A DNA stretch of 64,000 bases from Congeria kusceri (GCA_027627225.1 CM051025.1:50962181-51026180), one strand, 5' to 3'. Shown: positions 12,004-25,106, counted from the first letter of the stretch. Numbers and translations: made by a program. The notes: generated by a model not told the origin, from the letters alone.

Positions 12004-12810
12004 TATATCATTATTACCAGAAGCAACAAATAGCTTAAAAAACTGATTATGGCAAATATAATTGGCTGAAGATCTTTTCTACTTCTTAACAATAATCAAT
12101 AACATGTACCATAGAAACTGATGATGACATTAAACAAAATGAATGAAATTATATGTTCATCAATCCTGATTACTTGGAAGGAAGTCGATTAAAAGTGAAA
12201 CACATCTATACAAGAAACCATAAACAATGCTTGTCTAACAAAAACATTTGCATTCATTACCAAAATGATTTCTAAGACATATGACACAAGGATGAAGTTA
12301 CGGAATTAGATTTCAACATCTCAAACTGAGCATATCAATGGCTTCGTGATAAACTATGCTAATTTCATAAATTGTACATATGAGTTAGCGACGTTTAGTG
12401 TGGAGCCAATGATGCATTTCCTAGAAATATCACATGACTTTTTGTTCAGTGCAAATAACAAACGCTTTGTTCTATAACTAATTTATACACATATTATTAA
12501 CTATAATTACACACAAGTATGTGATGTTAGTTTACAAGTATATTCAGTCATGACTCCCTAGTTACTTGATAAAGTTTACCTGCTTATCTTTATTTGCCTA
12601 CCCAAACCTGCCAATATAGACCACCATTGCCAGTATGTAAGTGTACCGTTAAACTTATACAAAACACATTTAATGTTATTGATGCTGTTCGATTACTATT
12701 TGTTATTGAACTTACCTGAATACATTTACATTCATTTTTACTTTATATATAATTATATTTGAAATTATTTAATTTGACTTCCATAAAATAAAAATAAATT
12801 TATCGTGTAG
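12004..12810. other. Intergenic, no gene seen
   Basis: A+T-rich sequence without coding character or recognised repeat structure. Confidence 0.45.
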
Positions 12811-13336
12811 GTACCTATTCTCGAACCTCACCTATTTTCGAACCTTTCGTTCGTGCGCTGTTTACATGTAAGTAAAGTGCGTATGACGTCATCAGATTAT
12901 GTGTACCGGTGCTATGTTAAACAATCTGTACAATCGTAGCAAATTTATCGGAAATATGCATCAAAAACATGTATTTACTATTATAATTTTGTTTTGTTAA
13001 ACAATTTTATTGAAAACTGTATGACCTTTTATGCATCGGCTGCATTGGAAAGACACGTGATAATCATGTGATACACCATGTGTTCGTTATTTATAGCTGT
13101 GGGTTCGAGAATTGGTAAGCAACGTTTAGGCCGCCATGACAGTTTAAATAGCAGGGTGGCAACATAATACAGTGTAAATTTTCTAAAATAGACATAATCT
13201 GTGTCACTATTAATGTATAAACATGTGTATCAGAGTTAGAAATATTGATCTATAATGTTTTCAAAAATGCTTTTGCAACAAAGTCCACAGGCCAGGGTAC
13301 AACAGGGTACATCCTTAGAGGTTCGAGAACTGGTAC
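12811..13336. mobile_element. TIR element, about 526 bp
   Basis: The left end GTACCTATTCTCGAACCTC and the right end, read on the other strand, GTACCAGTTCTCGAACCTC are matching inverted repeats. Related inner motifs occur at about 12831-12845 (TATTTTCGAACC) and 13100-13120 (GGTTCGAGAATTGGTA). No transposase frame. Superfamily not determined. Confidence 0.6.
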
Positions 13337-15988
13337 TTCCATGATAATACCACTGGCAGGGTGTTTGTATAGGCCACTGGTTGACATAAGTTGACACAAT
13401 ACACTTAGTAAAGTCACAGGTGACAAACAACAGGGTTACAGTATATCTACACTGTACCTTTTCGTTAAGCATATACTTTTAGTTGAACTAAATGCAGTTA
13501 CAGAGATCTTTTTGAACCCCTTCCACCGCTCCACGCTAAAACAATCATACACGTACAATTAAAACCATTACCCGGTATATAAGCAAATTAATTATTCTTA
13601 AGAACCACAAATCAATACAACATAGTTACCCATCTATGCCAGTTGCCTCTCATGGAATGTTTGTCACAAACATATTTTATCTTTACAATTACCATTATAC
13701 ACAATATGAAGGTAACTCTTACTCAGTATAAAAAAACATAAAACCACAGTATGGGAAATGTTTATAAGATTAAAGCCGTATATGGCGAAATCAACTGCCC
13801 ATATTGCCAAAGTCACCAAGCATCCACAGACAAATAAAATACTACTTATTTACTATATAATTACTGAACTGACAAGCAGCAAACGTCAATTGTCAACAAC
13901 TGACAAGTAAGGCAATATGAGATTTGGCACACCCCAGGAAGCCCATAAACGTTAATCAACCATTGGAAGTTTAATATCGGTATTTAAGTTGACAATTTTA
14001 CCTCCATTACTAGGCTGCCAAAATCAGATAAATATTATTTTGTCCACTGAATGGTATCAGTTTAATAAATAAAAAATCTAACACTTTTTTATATTAAAGA
14101 CGATTTCTACAGTTTTTTCCCTTCCGTGAATTTTTTTCATTTTTACATATTTTGCAGATCGTTCAATGCCTAATACAATGAAACCATACAAAATGGGGGT
14201 CACGGCATTATATTTTTTGGAAAATGCATGTAAATGACCTATCCGTGAATGCGTTTCAGGAAATTTATTCTGTTTTTGTTTTAGCAAAGAAAAAGTATTG
14301 GCCATTGATTGGTAAAAAATAATTACATCCTATTGGTTGACATGGGTAATTGTAAGAAAGCAATCCATTACCTAGTGAAAAAATATTTATTATTTTTGCA
14401 AAAACAATGCTTTTTCATCCTTTTTTTAACAAAAAAAAATCTACATTTTGTAATAATATAAACGTTTGGTTTTTGACTATAGAAAAAACAATATAACAAT
14501 ACACTTATAAAAGTAAATAGATATATATTATATAAAATTATTTTAGTAACAGCAGTAGATTATGACTATGTACAAAATGTTTATTACAACCAAAACACTT
14601 TCACAATAATCGCAAGCATGTGCACAGCTATATGCGAGTCCAATGTTCAGTCAGCGTCTTCCTACACTTTGTTTTCAGTGTATTATCAAACTTTCGCAAA
14701 TAAAATCGAGTCACAAGAAACTCCTACTATGATCATGGCAATTATTATGAATATATTTGATTCTAGTTTGTAATTACAGTGTACACAATATTCAATAAAT
14801 ATTATTATCTGTCAAAACACTTCCCATTATGAAGATCTAAATCAACTCCACTGATGCGTGAAAAGATGCGCAGAAAAAACTACAGAAATCGTCTTTAAAA
14901 GCAATGTAGTATATAATCTGATGTGTGCATCAAAAATCTAGTACAGCTTCAATAAATTTGCCTCTTAGTAACCAATCTCAATTAAGAAGTAATTACCAAA
15001 ATTGTGAATTTACAGAAATTATATCTCCATTAACAGTATCTTACAATCTTGAAAATTACACTGATAGCCATAAGGTTGATTTCTTCTCTTAAATTACGGG
15101 CAACATTAACTTATATATGACATATGTAAAAGCTTCAAAGCAACCGTAATAACATAAAATATAGCTCTGTACAGTGAAGTAGAGTTGGATAATGAAATAC
15201 GCACTCATTCAAAAAACACATTCAAAATGTTACAAGAGCGAAATACATTCCAAGAATATTTTTCAAATAAGAGTTTTCGAAGAAGATTTAACCCATACTT
15301 TTCATGTACTGACCGAACTGCGTTGCTGGAAGACCTCGCAAAACCTTACCATTAACATGAATGGTGGTCAATGTTCAAGTTACCATCACAAAAGCTGCGG
15401 TTAGTTGCCAGTATAGTTCACATATACATGTATATGACAGTAATACCGGTACATAGGTTAACCATTAACATAAACAGCAACCAACAATTTCATATCTCTG
15501 AGAAAAACAAGTGAAAATATTCCAGTTTAGTTGAGGTTTTACAAAAATGAGTGACACATAGCACAGCAAGTTAAAGTACAATTTTCATATTAATGGTTTT
15601 TAATGATGACCACAAATATTTTGGCAATAATTCCAAGTCATACTTGGAAAAAAATAATGTTGAAACAGTAAAACAACATTTTCCACTGTACATCAATGTT
15701 CGAGTTTGTACTGCTATTAGTAACATTTGCATTTTTTTTTATTACAATATTAGTGTGTATGATAAAATAATTGGTGCTTACATGGTGCAAGTACAAATGA
15801 CCTAATGTACTCATAACTATATAGGAGTAAATATCAATAGTCATCAAAGTGCATAAATGGCATAAACAACTGTAATACACCAATAATATTCAATCCCACA
15901 TTTTATTGCAAAAAAAAGTAACAACCCAAAAGTACAATTGTTGTTAAAACAGTGGGCAAAATTAATAAACTTTTTAGTAAAAAAACAA
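13337..15988. other. Intergenic, A+T-rich, no gene seen
   Basis: Several short open frames occur (for example 14078-14305 minus and 15192-15404 plus), but none shows protein-like composition, splice signals or repeat-independent conservation that I can recognise. Confidence 0.45.
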
Positions 15989-16113
15989 TTGAGACGTGTC
16001 CTGGGAAAACCTGGCTTAATGCATGTGCATAAAGTGCCATCCTGGATTATCCTGTGCAGTCAGGGACGACAATTTATGCACTTGCATTAAGCCTGGGTTT
16101 CCTACGACACACA
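15989..16113. mobile_element. Palindromic MITE copy (GAGGCGTGTCGTGGGAAAA family), 125 bp
   Basis: The left part GAGACGTGTCCTGGGAAAAC, then CTTAATGCATGTGCATAAAG, is mirrored at the right by CTTGCATTAAGCCTGGG and CCTACGACACAC. It belongs to the same family as the copies at 25240, 30769, 38521 and 40846; here the centre is deleted. Confidence 0.75.
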
Positions 16114-16309
16114 ATAATTTATTTCGAACCACATGAAACAATTATTGACAGTTAACTCATTATTAGCTTCTGGTTATATAAGCAAACATTGATTGTATAA
16201 CATAACAGAACAGATATTTAACATTGATTGTAAAACATAACAGAACCAATATTTACACCCATGTACAAAGTGTACAAGGGCAGTGTAAGATGTACTTGTA
16301 TGTTAAGTC

Positions 16310-16401
16310 TTTATTTCTCAAGAGCTACACTGAAATGTTTATTGGTTATTTTAATTTAACATACATCTTATAACACCCTGCATAACAACACCAACTTTAT
16401 T
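16310..16401 (-). terminator. GOLM1: Candidate poly(A) signals of the GOLM gene
   Basis: On the minus strand AATAAA occurs at 16401-16396, 16343-16338 and 16315-16310, which is 240-330 nt past the stop codon. The first is the closest canonical signal. Which is used cannot be told from sequence. Confidence 0.45.
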
Positions 16402-16641
16402 ACATTTGAATTAGGGGCAATCTGGTATATCTAATGATGATTCCAAACCGAAATCACATACAAGTAATTATTTTCTTGGAAGTTTTCAGCTAAATGATTT
16501 TTTTGGAAATTTTCGGCTGCACAACTTTTTGATAAGTGTAACATTATGGGAGCTTGCGGTTGGTTAAATCCAATCTTCTAAGATTTTCCATCCAGCCGTT
16601 CAAATATTCGCTGCTCCCAATCTTCAGCAATATTTTCAAGT

Positions 16642-16698
16642 TTAATTGCCTTGAGCCATATCATCGACAGCATCATCATCTTTCTGTATATCCTTGTT
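16642..16698 (-). CDS. GOLM1: GOLM1/GOLM2-like gene, exon 10 (C-terminus and stop)
   Basis: The acceptor GGATTCTTTCAG ends at 16699. The exon opens in phase 0 and reads NKDIQKDDDAVDDMAQGN followed by TAA (16644-16642), closing the acidic C-terminal tail begun in exons 8 and 9. It is the only exon here with an in-frame stop, and canonical poly(A) signals follow within 350 nt. The open frame covering it in another phase (16578-16778) is a shadow. Assignment rests on phase continuity, splice signals and continuing acidic composition; the last residues are not conserved enough across the family to be diagnostic alone. Confidence 0.85.
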   Translation of the reverse strand, partial: NKDIQKDDDAVDDMAQGN

Positions 16699-16802
16699 CT
16701 GAAAGAATCCATGAAAATGTAAGAACATAAAAGGATAATAATATAAGACATGACAGAACTTACTCTGCCAATTACCACAAAGCCAATAGCTACACTTTTA
16801 AA

Positions 16803-17056
16803 TTCTTATTTAATGACTGTTTCATAGAAAAAAACATCAAAATGTTGAAGTTTAATTCAAATTACAGCTATTTTGAAGTATTTGTATCAGTTCCGATGAC
16901 TTCAAAATAACAAGGTTTGATTTTTAAATTCTTATTCAATGACTGTTTCATAGAAAAAAACTTCAAAATGTTTAAGTTTAATTCAAATTACATGTACAGC
17001 TATTTTGAAGTATTTTTATCAGTTGCGATGACTTCAAAATAACAAGGTTTGATTTT
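16803..17056 (+). repeat. Two-copy tandem duplication, about 122 bp each
   Basis: Both copies carry AATGACTGTTTCATAGAAAA, AAGTTTAATTCAAATTACA and GATGACTTCAAAATAACAAG, with few differences; the second has a small ACATGT insertion. Confidence 0.85.
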
Positions 17057-17682
17057 GTACAAATAAGTAAAGTTCAGCGATGTTTATTGGCTGATTTGTC
17101 ACTCCAGTGCAGTATTTAAATTGAATTTCGTGAGCAGCATTTTCTAAGTCCCACATAATGGCCATTCAATCAAAATGAAAAGAAGCCCAATGGATGTGAC
17201 AGTTCCATTAGTTTTCAGTGAAAACAGCATTGCTCTGGAATTAAATCCTCTTCAATAAAAGACTCATATAACTTACATATTAAGATACCAGTTCCTTGAG
17301 ATTCATTTTATTTTTATTTTCAATGAGACCGTTTTTCAGTATCTGATTTCTACAGCATAATTACTTTTTTTTGTCTGTCTTAAACTAGAGCTATCACTAA
17401 AGGTGACTAACACCGCCACATACAGTATTGACACAGATAGGGAGGTTTGCAGTTGTAGTGCTTTGACATATAACAATAGGTTAAGAGATAAAATAACATC
17501 CATAAGAGGGAAAATAGCCTTGAAAATGAATTTAAAAGATCACCACCTTCAGATGCTACTGCTCGTCTGATTAACATCCTATGATCACTTCGATGACAAT
17601 AGCTTGAAATTTAAATAAAATCATTAATAAGTATAAGGCTGTTGTTCCATTACATTCTAAGAAAAGTGCACCTAAATGAACA

Positions 17683-19736
17683 AGAGCTGTCAGAGAAAAG
17701 CGCGCTCGACTATTCAAAGTATTTCAGTTGGTATATATTTTGGAAAGTGGAAGGGGCATAACTATTTTGAATGAGGTTTCAAGTGAATGACCAATCAAGT
17801 TTTGAAGTTATAAAACTTTTGAATAAACATTTAAATCTGAAAATCTATGTCAAAAGGGACATTACTATGCAAAAATACAACACAGATTTATGGGAATGTT
17901 GCACTGATGCTGGAGTTGATGGCAATATATATTCCCAAGTTTCAATGAATAACCTATGAAGTTTTGAAGTTACAAGACTTTTGAATATAAACTTTAACCC
18001 AAAAATCTAAGTGAACAAGGCAATCTAAAGGACAGCTATATCCCCTGCCGTGATTCTTCATTAGATTTTAAAGGTAACTTTGAAGTATCACACTGACATC
18101 AGTTTCATGAAAATTCCTTTAAGGGCATAGGAGATATGGAGCTGAAACGAAAATGGAGGCTCAAACATTTGACCTTTAAGCGTGACCTTGACCTTGAGGT
18201 GGCAAGACTGCTCCATGACTTCTGCACATTGCCTCAATGTGATAAACATTTGAGGCAAGTTTCATGAAAATCATTCAAAGGGCATAGGAGATATAGAACA
18301 GACATGAAAATACAGGCTCAAATATTCAACTTTCAAGTGCGACCTTGACCTGTTGGCATGACTGGCTAATGCCTGCTGCACATGGTCTCAATGAGCAAAA
18401 CATTTGAGCCAAGTTTCATGAAAATCTTTCAAAGGGTATAGGAGATATGGAGACGACACGAAAAACGGACACAAAAATGGAGGCTAAAAAATTTAACCTT
18501 CAAGTGTGACCTTGACCTTGAGCTGGTGTGAAAGGCCCATGCTTTCTGCACATCGTGTCAATGACCTAAACATTTGAGCCAAGTTTCATGAAAATCCTTC
18601 AAAAGGCATAGGAGATATGGAGTGGACACAAAATGGAGACTCGAATATTTGACCTTCAAGTGTGACCTTGACCTTTAGCCGGCGTGACTGACACATGCCT
18701 TCTGCACATTGTCTCAATGACCTAAACATTTGAGCCAAGTTTCATGAAAGTCCTTCAAAGGTATCGGAGATATGGAGCAGACACAAAATCTAGGCTTGAA
18801 TATTTGACCTTCAAGTGTGACCTTGACCCAGCGTGACTAACTCGTGCCTTCTGCACACTGTCTTAATGACCTTAACATTTGAGCCAAGTTTCATGAAAAT
18901 CCTTCAAAGGGTATAGGAGATATGGAACGGACACAAAATGGAGGAAAAAATATTTTACCTTTAAGTGTGACCTTGACCTCGAGCCGGCGTGACTAACTCG
19001 TGCCTTCTGCACATTGTCTCAATGACCTTAACATGTGAGCCAAGTTTCATGAAAATCCTTCGAAGGGTATAGGAGATATGGAGCGGACACAAAATGGAGG
19101 AAAAAATATTTGACCTTTAAGTGTGACCTTGACCTTGAGCCGGCACGACTGACTCATGCCTTCTGCACATCGTCTCAATGACCTAAACATTTGAGCCAAG
19201 TTTCATGAAAATCCTTCAAAGGGTATAGGAGATATGGAGCGGACACAAAAATGTTACGGACGGACAGACGAACGGTCGGACAGACGGACGTTCTAACAAA
19301 TGAATACTTATGTGACTATTTCATGACTAACCCTAATGCCATTTTAGCCCCCTAAGGGACTAATTTAGCCACCTAAGGAAGTTTTTACTTACAAAGGGAT
19401 ACTTATGTGACTATTTTGTCACCTAAGTATCCATTCGTGTGTACGGACAGACGGACGGACGGACGAAGGGCATTCCAATAACCCCCCTCCCGCTTCACGG
19501 CGGGGGATTAAAAAGGGGCATAACTCTGTAAAAATACAAAACTGAGCTATACGGAATATTGCACCTGATACTGGAGTCGATGACAAAGGTACAAACCAAG
19601 TTTCAAGTGAATAACTTAGGTAGTTTTGAAATTACAAGACTTTTGAATATAAACTTTAACCAGTCGTGGACGCCGACCCCAGTCTTGGACGCCGGGTTGA
19701 GTAGGAAAGCTTACATGTTCTTCGAATAGTCGAGCT
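17683..19736. repeat. Repeat element with internal 156-bp satellite
   Basis: It opens with ACAAGAGCTGTCAGAGAAAA and GCTCGACTATTC and closes with GAATAGTCGAGC, an inverted match. Inside, from about 18100 to 19260, seven or eight units near 156 bp carry TTTGAGCCAAGTTTCATGAA, CTTCAAAGGGTATAGGAGAT, ATGGAGCGGACACAAAATGG and GTGTGACCTTGACCTTGAGC. The array ends in GACGGACGGACG-type simple sequence, as does the repeat ending at 6785. Confidence 0.8.
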
Positions 19737-19965
19737 AACAAGAGCTGTCAGAGGACAGTGTGCTCGACTTTTCTTGTACATGTCAGAGTTACTGGCATAT
19801 GTCTAAAACAAACTGTTTGGATAGTAGGGGCATATAAAACAAAGTTAATTTTGTTCTCGAGTTACTGAGTGGAAGCAATTTTTCTAATTTTTGAAACAGT
19901 GACCTCGACTTTGAATCCACCCACCCCATATGCAATCTCATGCAATGTTTCGCTATACAGTATCT

Positions 19966-21391
19966 AGTGTTCTATCCAGGAAGGCAGAGGGGCATAGCGC
20001 AATATATTCAAGAAGGGCATTGTGTTCTTTTAAAAGGGCACATGTGTGTCAGTGTGTTGTCTATGGGTATCATATTTATATATACACATTTTATATAAAA
20101 AAAAACAACAACATAAAAGCATGTTAGCACACAATACATGTATTCACACGGATTAAACTAATGAGAAAAATGCCGAACGCGTTTGTTTTATGTAATTCTC
20201 TTTACATAACGTAAGTAGTACGCGGAGTGTTTTAATATAAACTTGATTGTCCGTAACGTACGAGAAATTTGGGAAGCAAACTCTATGGATCACATGATTA
20301 TATTCTAAGTAAATATAGATCGATACTTTACAAACCAAAAGATTCGTAGCAAATATATAATTACCTTTCAGTTCCGTCTGTCCTTAGCACAAATTTTAAT
20401 AAACTAAAGGTATTTTTTGACACTTTTACACTCTCCTTTCGAATTTGTTCCAACCTCCGTTTGCATTACGGCACTTTCCGTCTTCACAAATATAAGCAAC
20501 AAGTTAATCTAAAAAACTTTTTCACCAATCATTGTCCGACGATTAACACACAAGTACAAAAACAAGAACTGCTCTACGTATGTAAGGCTTTGATTGGGAA
20601 AGTTTGAAAATAAAATATAATCTGTAATGAAAACTTCTGTGTGAGGCCATCTTAAATGACACGTCCGGGAATATTTTGTAGGGGCTAGTTTGTTTTTTTT
20701 GACATTTGGGGCCCAAAAGGTGTTGACAGGTAAGTCATATTTGACACGCATACCACTAAACAACTGGGTCCCCTTTCACACGTCAAGTCTCTAGACAGAG
20801 AAACCGACTACCGGTGACCAGTATTAGACCCGAAGTTAAGCAACTTAAGGTAATTATTTGCAATTTTACATTTTCGCAGTGCTGAAAGTAGTTGTCAGTT
20901 GAAATAATGAATCGTATTCATTCAAAAAATCAATCCGTAACGAACACGGATAGTGAGATGGGCATTTGTCCAACCTAAGAGTTTACGTTATGTATCATTA
21001 AGTTAATGGTATACACATTATCAATTAGACCTTAATGTCACCACTTTGGTCGGTTTAAGAATCAGGTTCTAGAATCAAGCTGACAATCATTAGTACAGTA
21101 ATCGCTTGAATCAAATCGCGTTGAAACGTGTGTCGGTAATAAATCGAGCACAGTAATTGATTTAATCAAATCGATTACAAATGCATGTGTGAATAAATCG
21201 AGCAGTCAGAGCAATAATAACTGAAAACGGTGGGTGCCCTTTTCGCAGACATAGGGCCTATAAAAGTGGTCAAGAGGCAATTAAGATTGTTATCGATTAG
21301 GGCGAGTGGCGGCTTTTGCCTTTGAAAAGGGCAAAGTGGCGCTTGAAAAAATGGGCATGGCGCCACGCAAAAATTGCCTGGATAAAACACT
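19966..21391. mobile_element. TIR transposon, non-autonomous, about 1.43 kb (AGTGTTTTATCCAGG family)
   Basis: The left end is AGTGTTCTATCCAGG followed by AAGGCAGAGGGGCAT; the right end reads AGTGTTTTATCCAGG on the other strand. A second copy with the same ends is at 56316-57264. It splits a GACC-type repeat: the left flank ends TACAGTATCT and the right flank resumes with GTTTCATTAAAATAT, which are adjacent in the uninterrupted copy near 43150. No transposase frame seen. Confidence 0.7.
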
Positions 21392-22720
21392 ACGGATAAA
21401 CGGAGTTTCATTAAAATATTTCAATTTGTTCTCAAGTAATTGAGTAGAAACTGTTTTTTCTATTTTTAGTGACAGTGACTGACCTTGAGCCTACCCACCC
21501 GAAATGCAATCCCCACTGAAGTATTGCTGTAGGGTATCTATGTATGAAGATTTATTCTTGAGTTAGAGAGTGTAAATCTAAAGTTGGCATCCGCATAAAA
21601 TGTTAACTTTAAGTGTAAACTAGCCAATTACCAAAATGGGCCTATGGGTTCATTTTAATATAGGGAATAAGTGGTTTAAGTTTGAATGAAATCTCTCAAG
21701 CCATTCCTGAGAAACTAGCTTACCGAAAAATTTTAACCTATCTAAACAGCGTTAATGTAAAATGTGTAAGTGTAAAAAGGCCCATAATTTTGACAAAATT
21801 AAAACTAGAGTTACCAAACTTAGCCTATATGTTCATTTTAAATGATACTTTTCACACCTTTGTGTCAGTGTTCTGCAGTCAGTCCTTAGGGCAAAAAGGT
21901 ACAAATACCATGTCTGTTTGTTTGTACCATGGACAAACATAGTTGTTAACAAGTTAAATTGCTAAGTACAATCTACTTAAAATGATGCAGTTGGAGAAAT
22001 TATTGATAAACACATGTACAGTCAAATGAAAAAGAATATAGGTGCACAATTTTACTTACACGCCACAAATCAGCAGAAGTATAAGATTACTAAAGATTCA
22101 TCGAGATGAAATGTTATGAAATTAGCTAATTACAAATAAATACTTGTCTCAGAAATCTCTTGAGCTAACTTGAGCTAACTTGAACTATTGTGTTTTGACT
22201 GTTCTTGTTCTTACAATCAGCTTAAATTTTTTTTTATACCAGTTTACCCTAATATTCAGAAATATGACAAAACCCAAATAAACTTGATTAAAGGGGCGTA
22301 TCGACAGTAGGTCAGCAATTTGCAAAAATAAAATATACTTACGGAGAATTAATTTTGAAGCATTGTTAAATAAGATTGCTTTCTATAAACAGTTCACAAA
22401 CATATTATTTTATTAAAAAGTGGGCATCAATGACCATTTTCGCGGGTGAAGGAAATGATTATTATTAGTGCAGCAGATATGTTCCACTCATGCTCGCTAC
22501 TGACAAAATACTGCATTGCACAGGAAAGTTTTTATTGAAGTGCCTGATTTTGAAGGCATGAGTTAAAATCCTACTGGAACTGAGTATCAAAAAAATATTT
22601 TGTTTATATTAATAATTCCATCAATATATTGTTGGTAATCGAGAAAAATGAAAATTTTTAATCTGTCTATATTTTTGTGAAATATCGTCGATACGCCACT
22701 TTAATACACAAGAACATTAC

Positions 22721-22810
22721 ATCTTCATCATCATAATCATCATCATAGACATCTTGCGCCTCCTCATACAAAATGTAGCCATGTTCATCATCAATATTAC
22801 CTTTCTTTTC
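22721..22810 (-). CDS. GOLM1: GOLM1/GOLM2-like gene, exon 9 (acidic tail)
   Basis: The acceptor GTGTTTACCAG ends at 22811 and the donor GTAATG starts at 22720, leaving exactly 30 codons in phase 0 at both ends. The peptide starts EKKGNIDDEHGYILYEE and ends in a D/Y/E-rich run, YDDDYDDED. Acidic, tyrosine-containing C-termini are typical of the GOLM family (human GOLM1 has an EDDYNMDENEAE region). Read-through past the donor gives a few more codons and a stop, as expected of intron. Confidence is good because composition and both splice sites agree with the flanking exons. Confidence 0.87.
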
Positions 22811-23059
22811 CTGGTAAACACACGAATGTTTCAATATGAAGATGCTAACAGATTCCACTGTTAAATGGCATATAACAGTACACACACTTACATGTAACAC
22901 TGTTTTTCATTTACTTTATTGAAGTTGATGTTCTATTAATATACAGCTAAACTAAGTTATCTCAACGTCGCGGGAAATCAAAATGACTTTAACTCATCCT
23001 AAGTTTGACTCTATAAACATAATTATTGGGTCCGAATGATTGATAAATTGTATTATAAA

Positions 23060-24777
23060 ATACCCTAATAACTCTATATGTTGGGACACTTAAAAGTAAT
23101 ATTTTTTTGTTGTCCCAACTTTTGGAAGCAACAAAAATTATTTCCCCTTAATGTGTCCCAATATTTAGAATGGTCACTTTAGGTCCAAACTCATTATTTG
23201 TAATGTCCATTGCGTAATGGATGTGTATATTAATCACTATAAAACAAGCAAATCACAGTGGATATATAACCCCAGGTAGTAAGGCCTAAAATAAAATATT
23301 GTTTGTTTCCCGTCCCGCGACCGACCCAGCAAAATCGCAGCGACCAAATCAATTTTATAGACCAAAGAAAACAATATTTTATTTTATTTGTGTGTGAAAA
23401 TGCGGGGTGTGAATCCTTAAAAAGAATCCAATAGCGTGTACAAATCTTACTTTCAAAAGTCGCTTATAAAATGACTTTAAACGGACAGTTCTCTGTAATT
23501 TGACGCATGCTTTTACAAAAAGGACGCCATAACATTCAGTGTCAGATTCTAGGGCGCAACCATTTCTGCTCGCATATGCATGTTTTTTTTAAGACAAAGA
23601 ACACCCACCGGCAATTAACAAACTCGCCTTTATGCACCAAGTGTCCATTATCGATAAAATCTTGACGCAGGAGTCTGCTTAACAAGAGCCAAACAGTCAG
23701 CCAATGAGAATGCATAAAATTTCCAACATGCAAATGAGCGTCGTCGTTAGAAAGTTTATCACGCCCTCATTCTAATTTTAATTTGAATGAAAGTTAGCGG
23801 AACTAAAGTCCTTGTCAAAAATGAAAGTAAATAAACTTCAGCGCCCTTTCTTTTTATTTTAATTTATCAAAAATGTTCTGTTGCTTCTTTTTTTTACGAA
23901 CAAAGTCCTATTTGTTTAATTTCCATAGAATGCTAATTCATTTATGATCTAGCATTTGCATTGTTCAAATAAAGTATTACTGATTGATGCTTTTAAACAT
24001 TATCCACGTGCTAAGCGTGTAACACACTTTTCAGCTATAAACTGCTAGCCGCAGTTTGACAGTCACCGTTGCTATGGCTGTTGCTAACAGCGTTCTGTTT
24101 TGGATGCCTAGCAAATTGCAACGTCACGCTATTACTCCTTAGTTTTAACAGGTTTTTATTATTAACGCTCTTGTTTTTAACATATGTTATTGTTTGTTCA
24201 ATTTTGATAAATTATTGTAAGGTAATTAGAACATAGTATTACGTAAATAAGCAGAACGTTATTAATCTACCTCAACGAATATATTAAGAATTTATACTAT
24301 AACGTAACATTTTGAACATAAGAAAAACATCAATGAAAATGACTTATTGTGTATAAAACTAAAATATTTTTCCGACCTACCGACCCACCCTTTATAAGCA
24401 TGGGTCGCGGGAGGAGAAACAAACAATATTTTATTTTCGGCCTAATTTGTGACGCGATGACAAGGGGCCACATTGATGAGGTCAGCTGTCATGAGATATG
24501 TATATCGATATTATGGAATATCCACATGCGCATTCTTAACTTTGACAGTTTGCTAATACATTGAAATTAATCGGTGCCGGTAAATAATAGTTAGATGTCA
24601 ATTTTAATTGCCGACTGAACGGAAATTGACACTAAATGGCCAATTTAGAAAATATTGTCCCAAAATTTAGAAACAGGAAAAATTCTATTTTTCAAAGTGT
24701 CTCAAAATTAAGAGTCAGGAAAAATAATTATTTTATCGTATTTCAAGGGTGTCCCAACAAATAGAGTAATTACGGTA
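23060..24777. mobile_element. Element with nested long inverted repeats, about 1.7 kb
   Basis: The outer arms start TACCCTAATAACTCTATATG/TTGGGACAC on the left; on the other strand the right arm reads TACCGTAATTACTCTATTTG/TTGGGACAC. They stay similar for about 115 bp. Inner arms (23280-23330 and 24370-24450) share AAAATAAAATATTGTTTGTT followed by CCCGCGACC. The core (23400-24340) has no transposase frame. The arrangement fits a long-TIR non-autonomous transposon. Confidence 0.65.
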
Positions 24778-24927
24778 GCAAGAGTGTATACATATTACTG
24801 TAAACGAAGGATCATTTACTCAATTGAACAATTACTAAACCCCGTGAAAAGAAGTGGTAAGATATTTGCAATGTGAAAATAAAACAATTAAATGTTGTTT
24901 TTATTTAGTGTTAGAAGTAGGTAATAA

Positions 24928-25106
24928 AACAGATATTTCATTGTCATTTGGGAACAGTCAAATTGTTTCCTTCAGTATCGGGGGCAACATTTTTAACTGT
25001 TGCCCTCGGCCTAACGGCCTCTGTTCGGGCAACAGTTAAAAATTTGCCCCCCTCTACTTCAGGAAAACAATTTGACTGTTCCCAAATGTCAATGAAATAT
25101 CTGTAT
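24928..25106. repeat. Long near-perfect hairpin, arms about 80 bp
   Basis: The left arm has CAGATATTTCATTGTCATTT, GGGAACAGTCAAATTGTTT and TTTTTAACTGTTGCCC. The right arm read on the other strand has CAGATATTTCATTGACATTT, GGGAACAGTCAAATTGTTTT and TTTTTAACTGTTGCCC. The loop is about 20 nt (CTCGGCCTAACGGCC region). Open frames exist on both strands only because of the symmetry. Confidence 0.88.

Larger units (their letters stand above)
16699..22720 (-). other. GOLM1: GOLM intron 9, repeat-filled
   Basis: About 6 kb holding a two-copy repeat (16803-17056), the 17683-19736 satellite element and a TIR transposon (19966-21391) that split another repeat. At 21430-21940 lies repeat sequence shared with 48660-49020 (AAGTGTAAAAAGGCCCATAA). 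Between 21940 and 22720 I see nothing recognisable. Confidence 0.7.

Noticed and set aside
20830..20844. CCGAAGTTAAGCAAC, identical to a 15-nt stretch of 5S rRNA
   Set aside because: The flanks do not continue as 5S rRNA and the other internal promoter boxes are absent, so it is too short to call a 5S gene or 5S-derived SINE.
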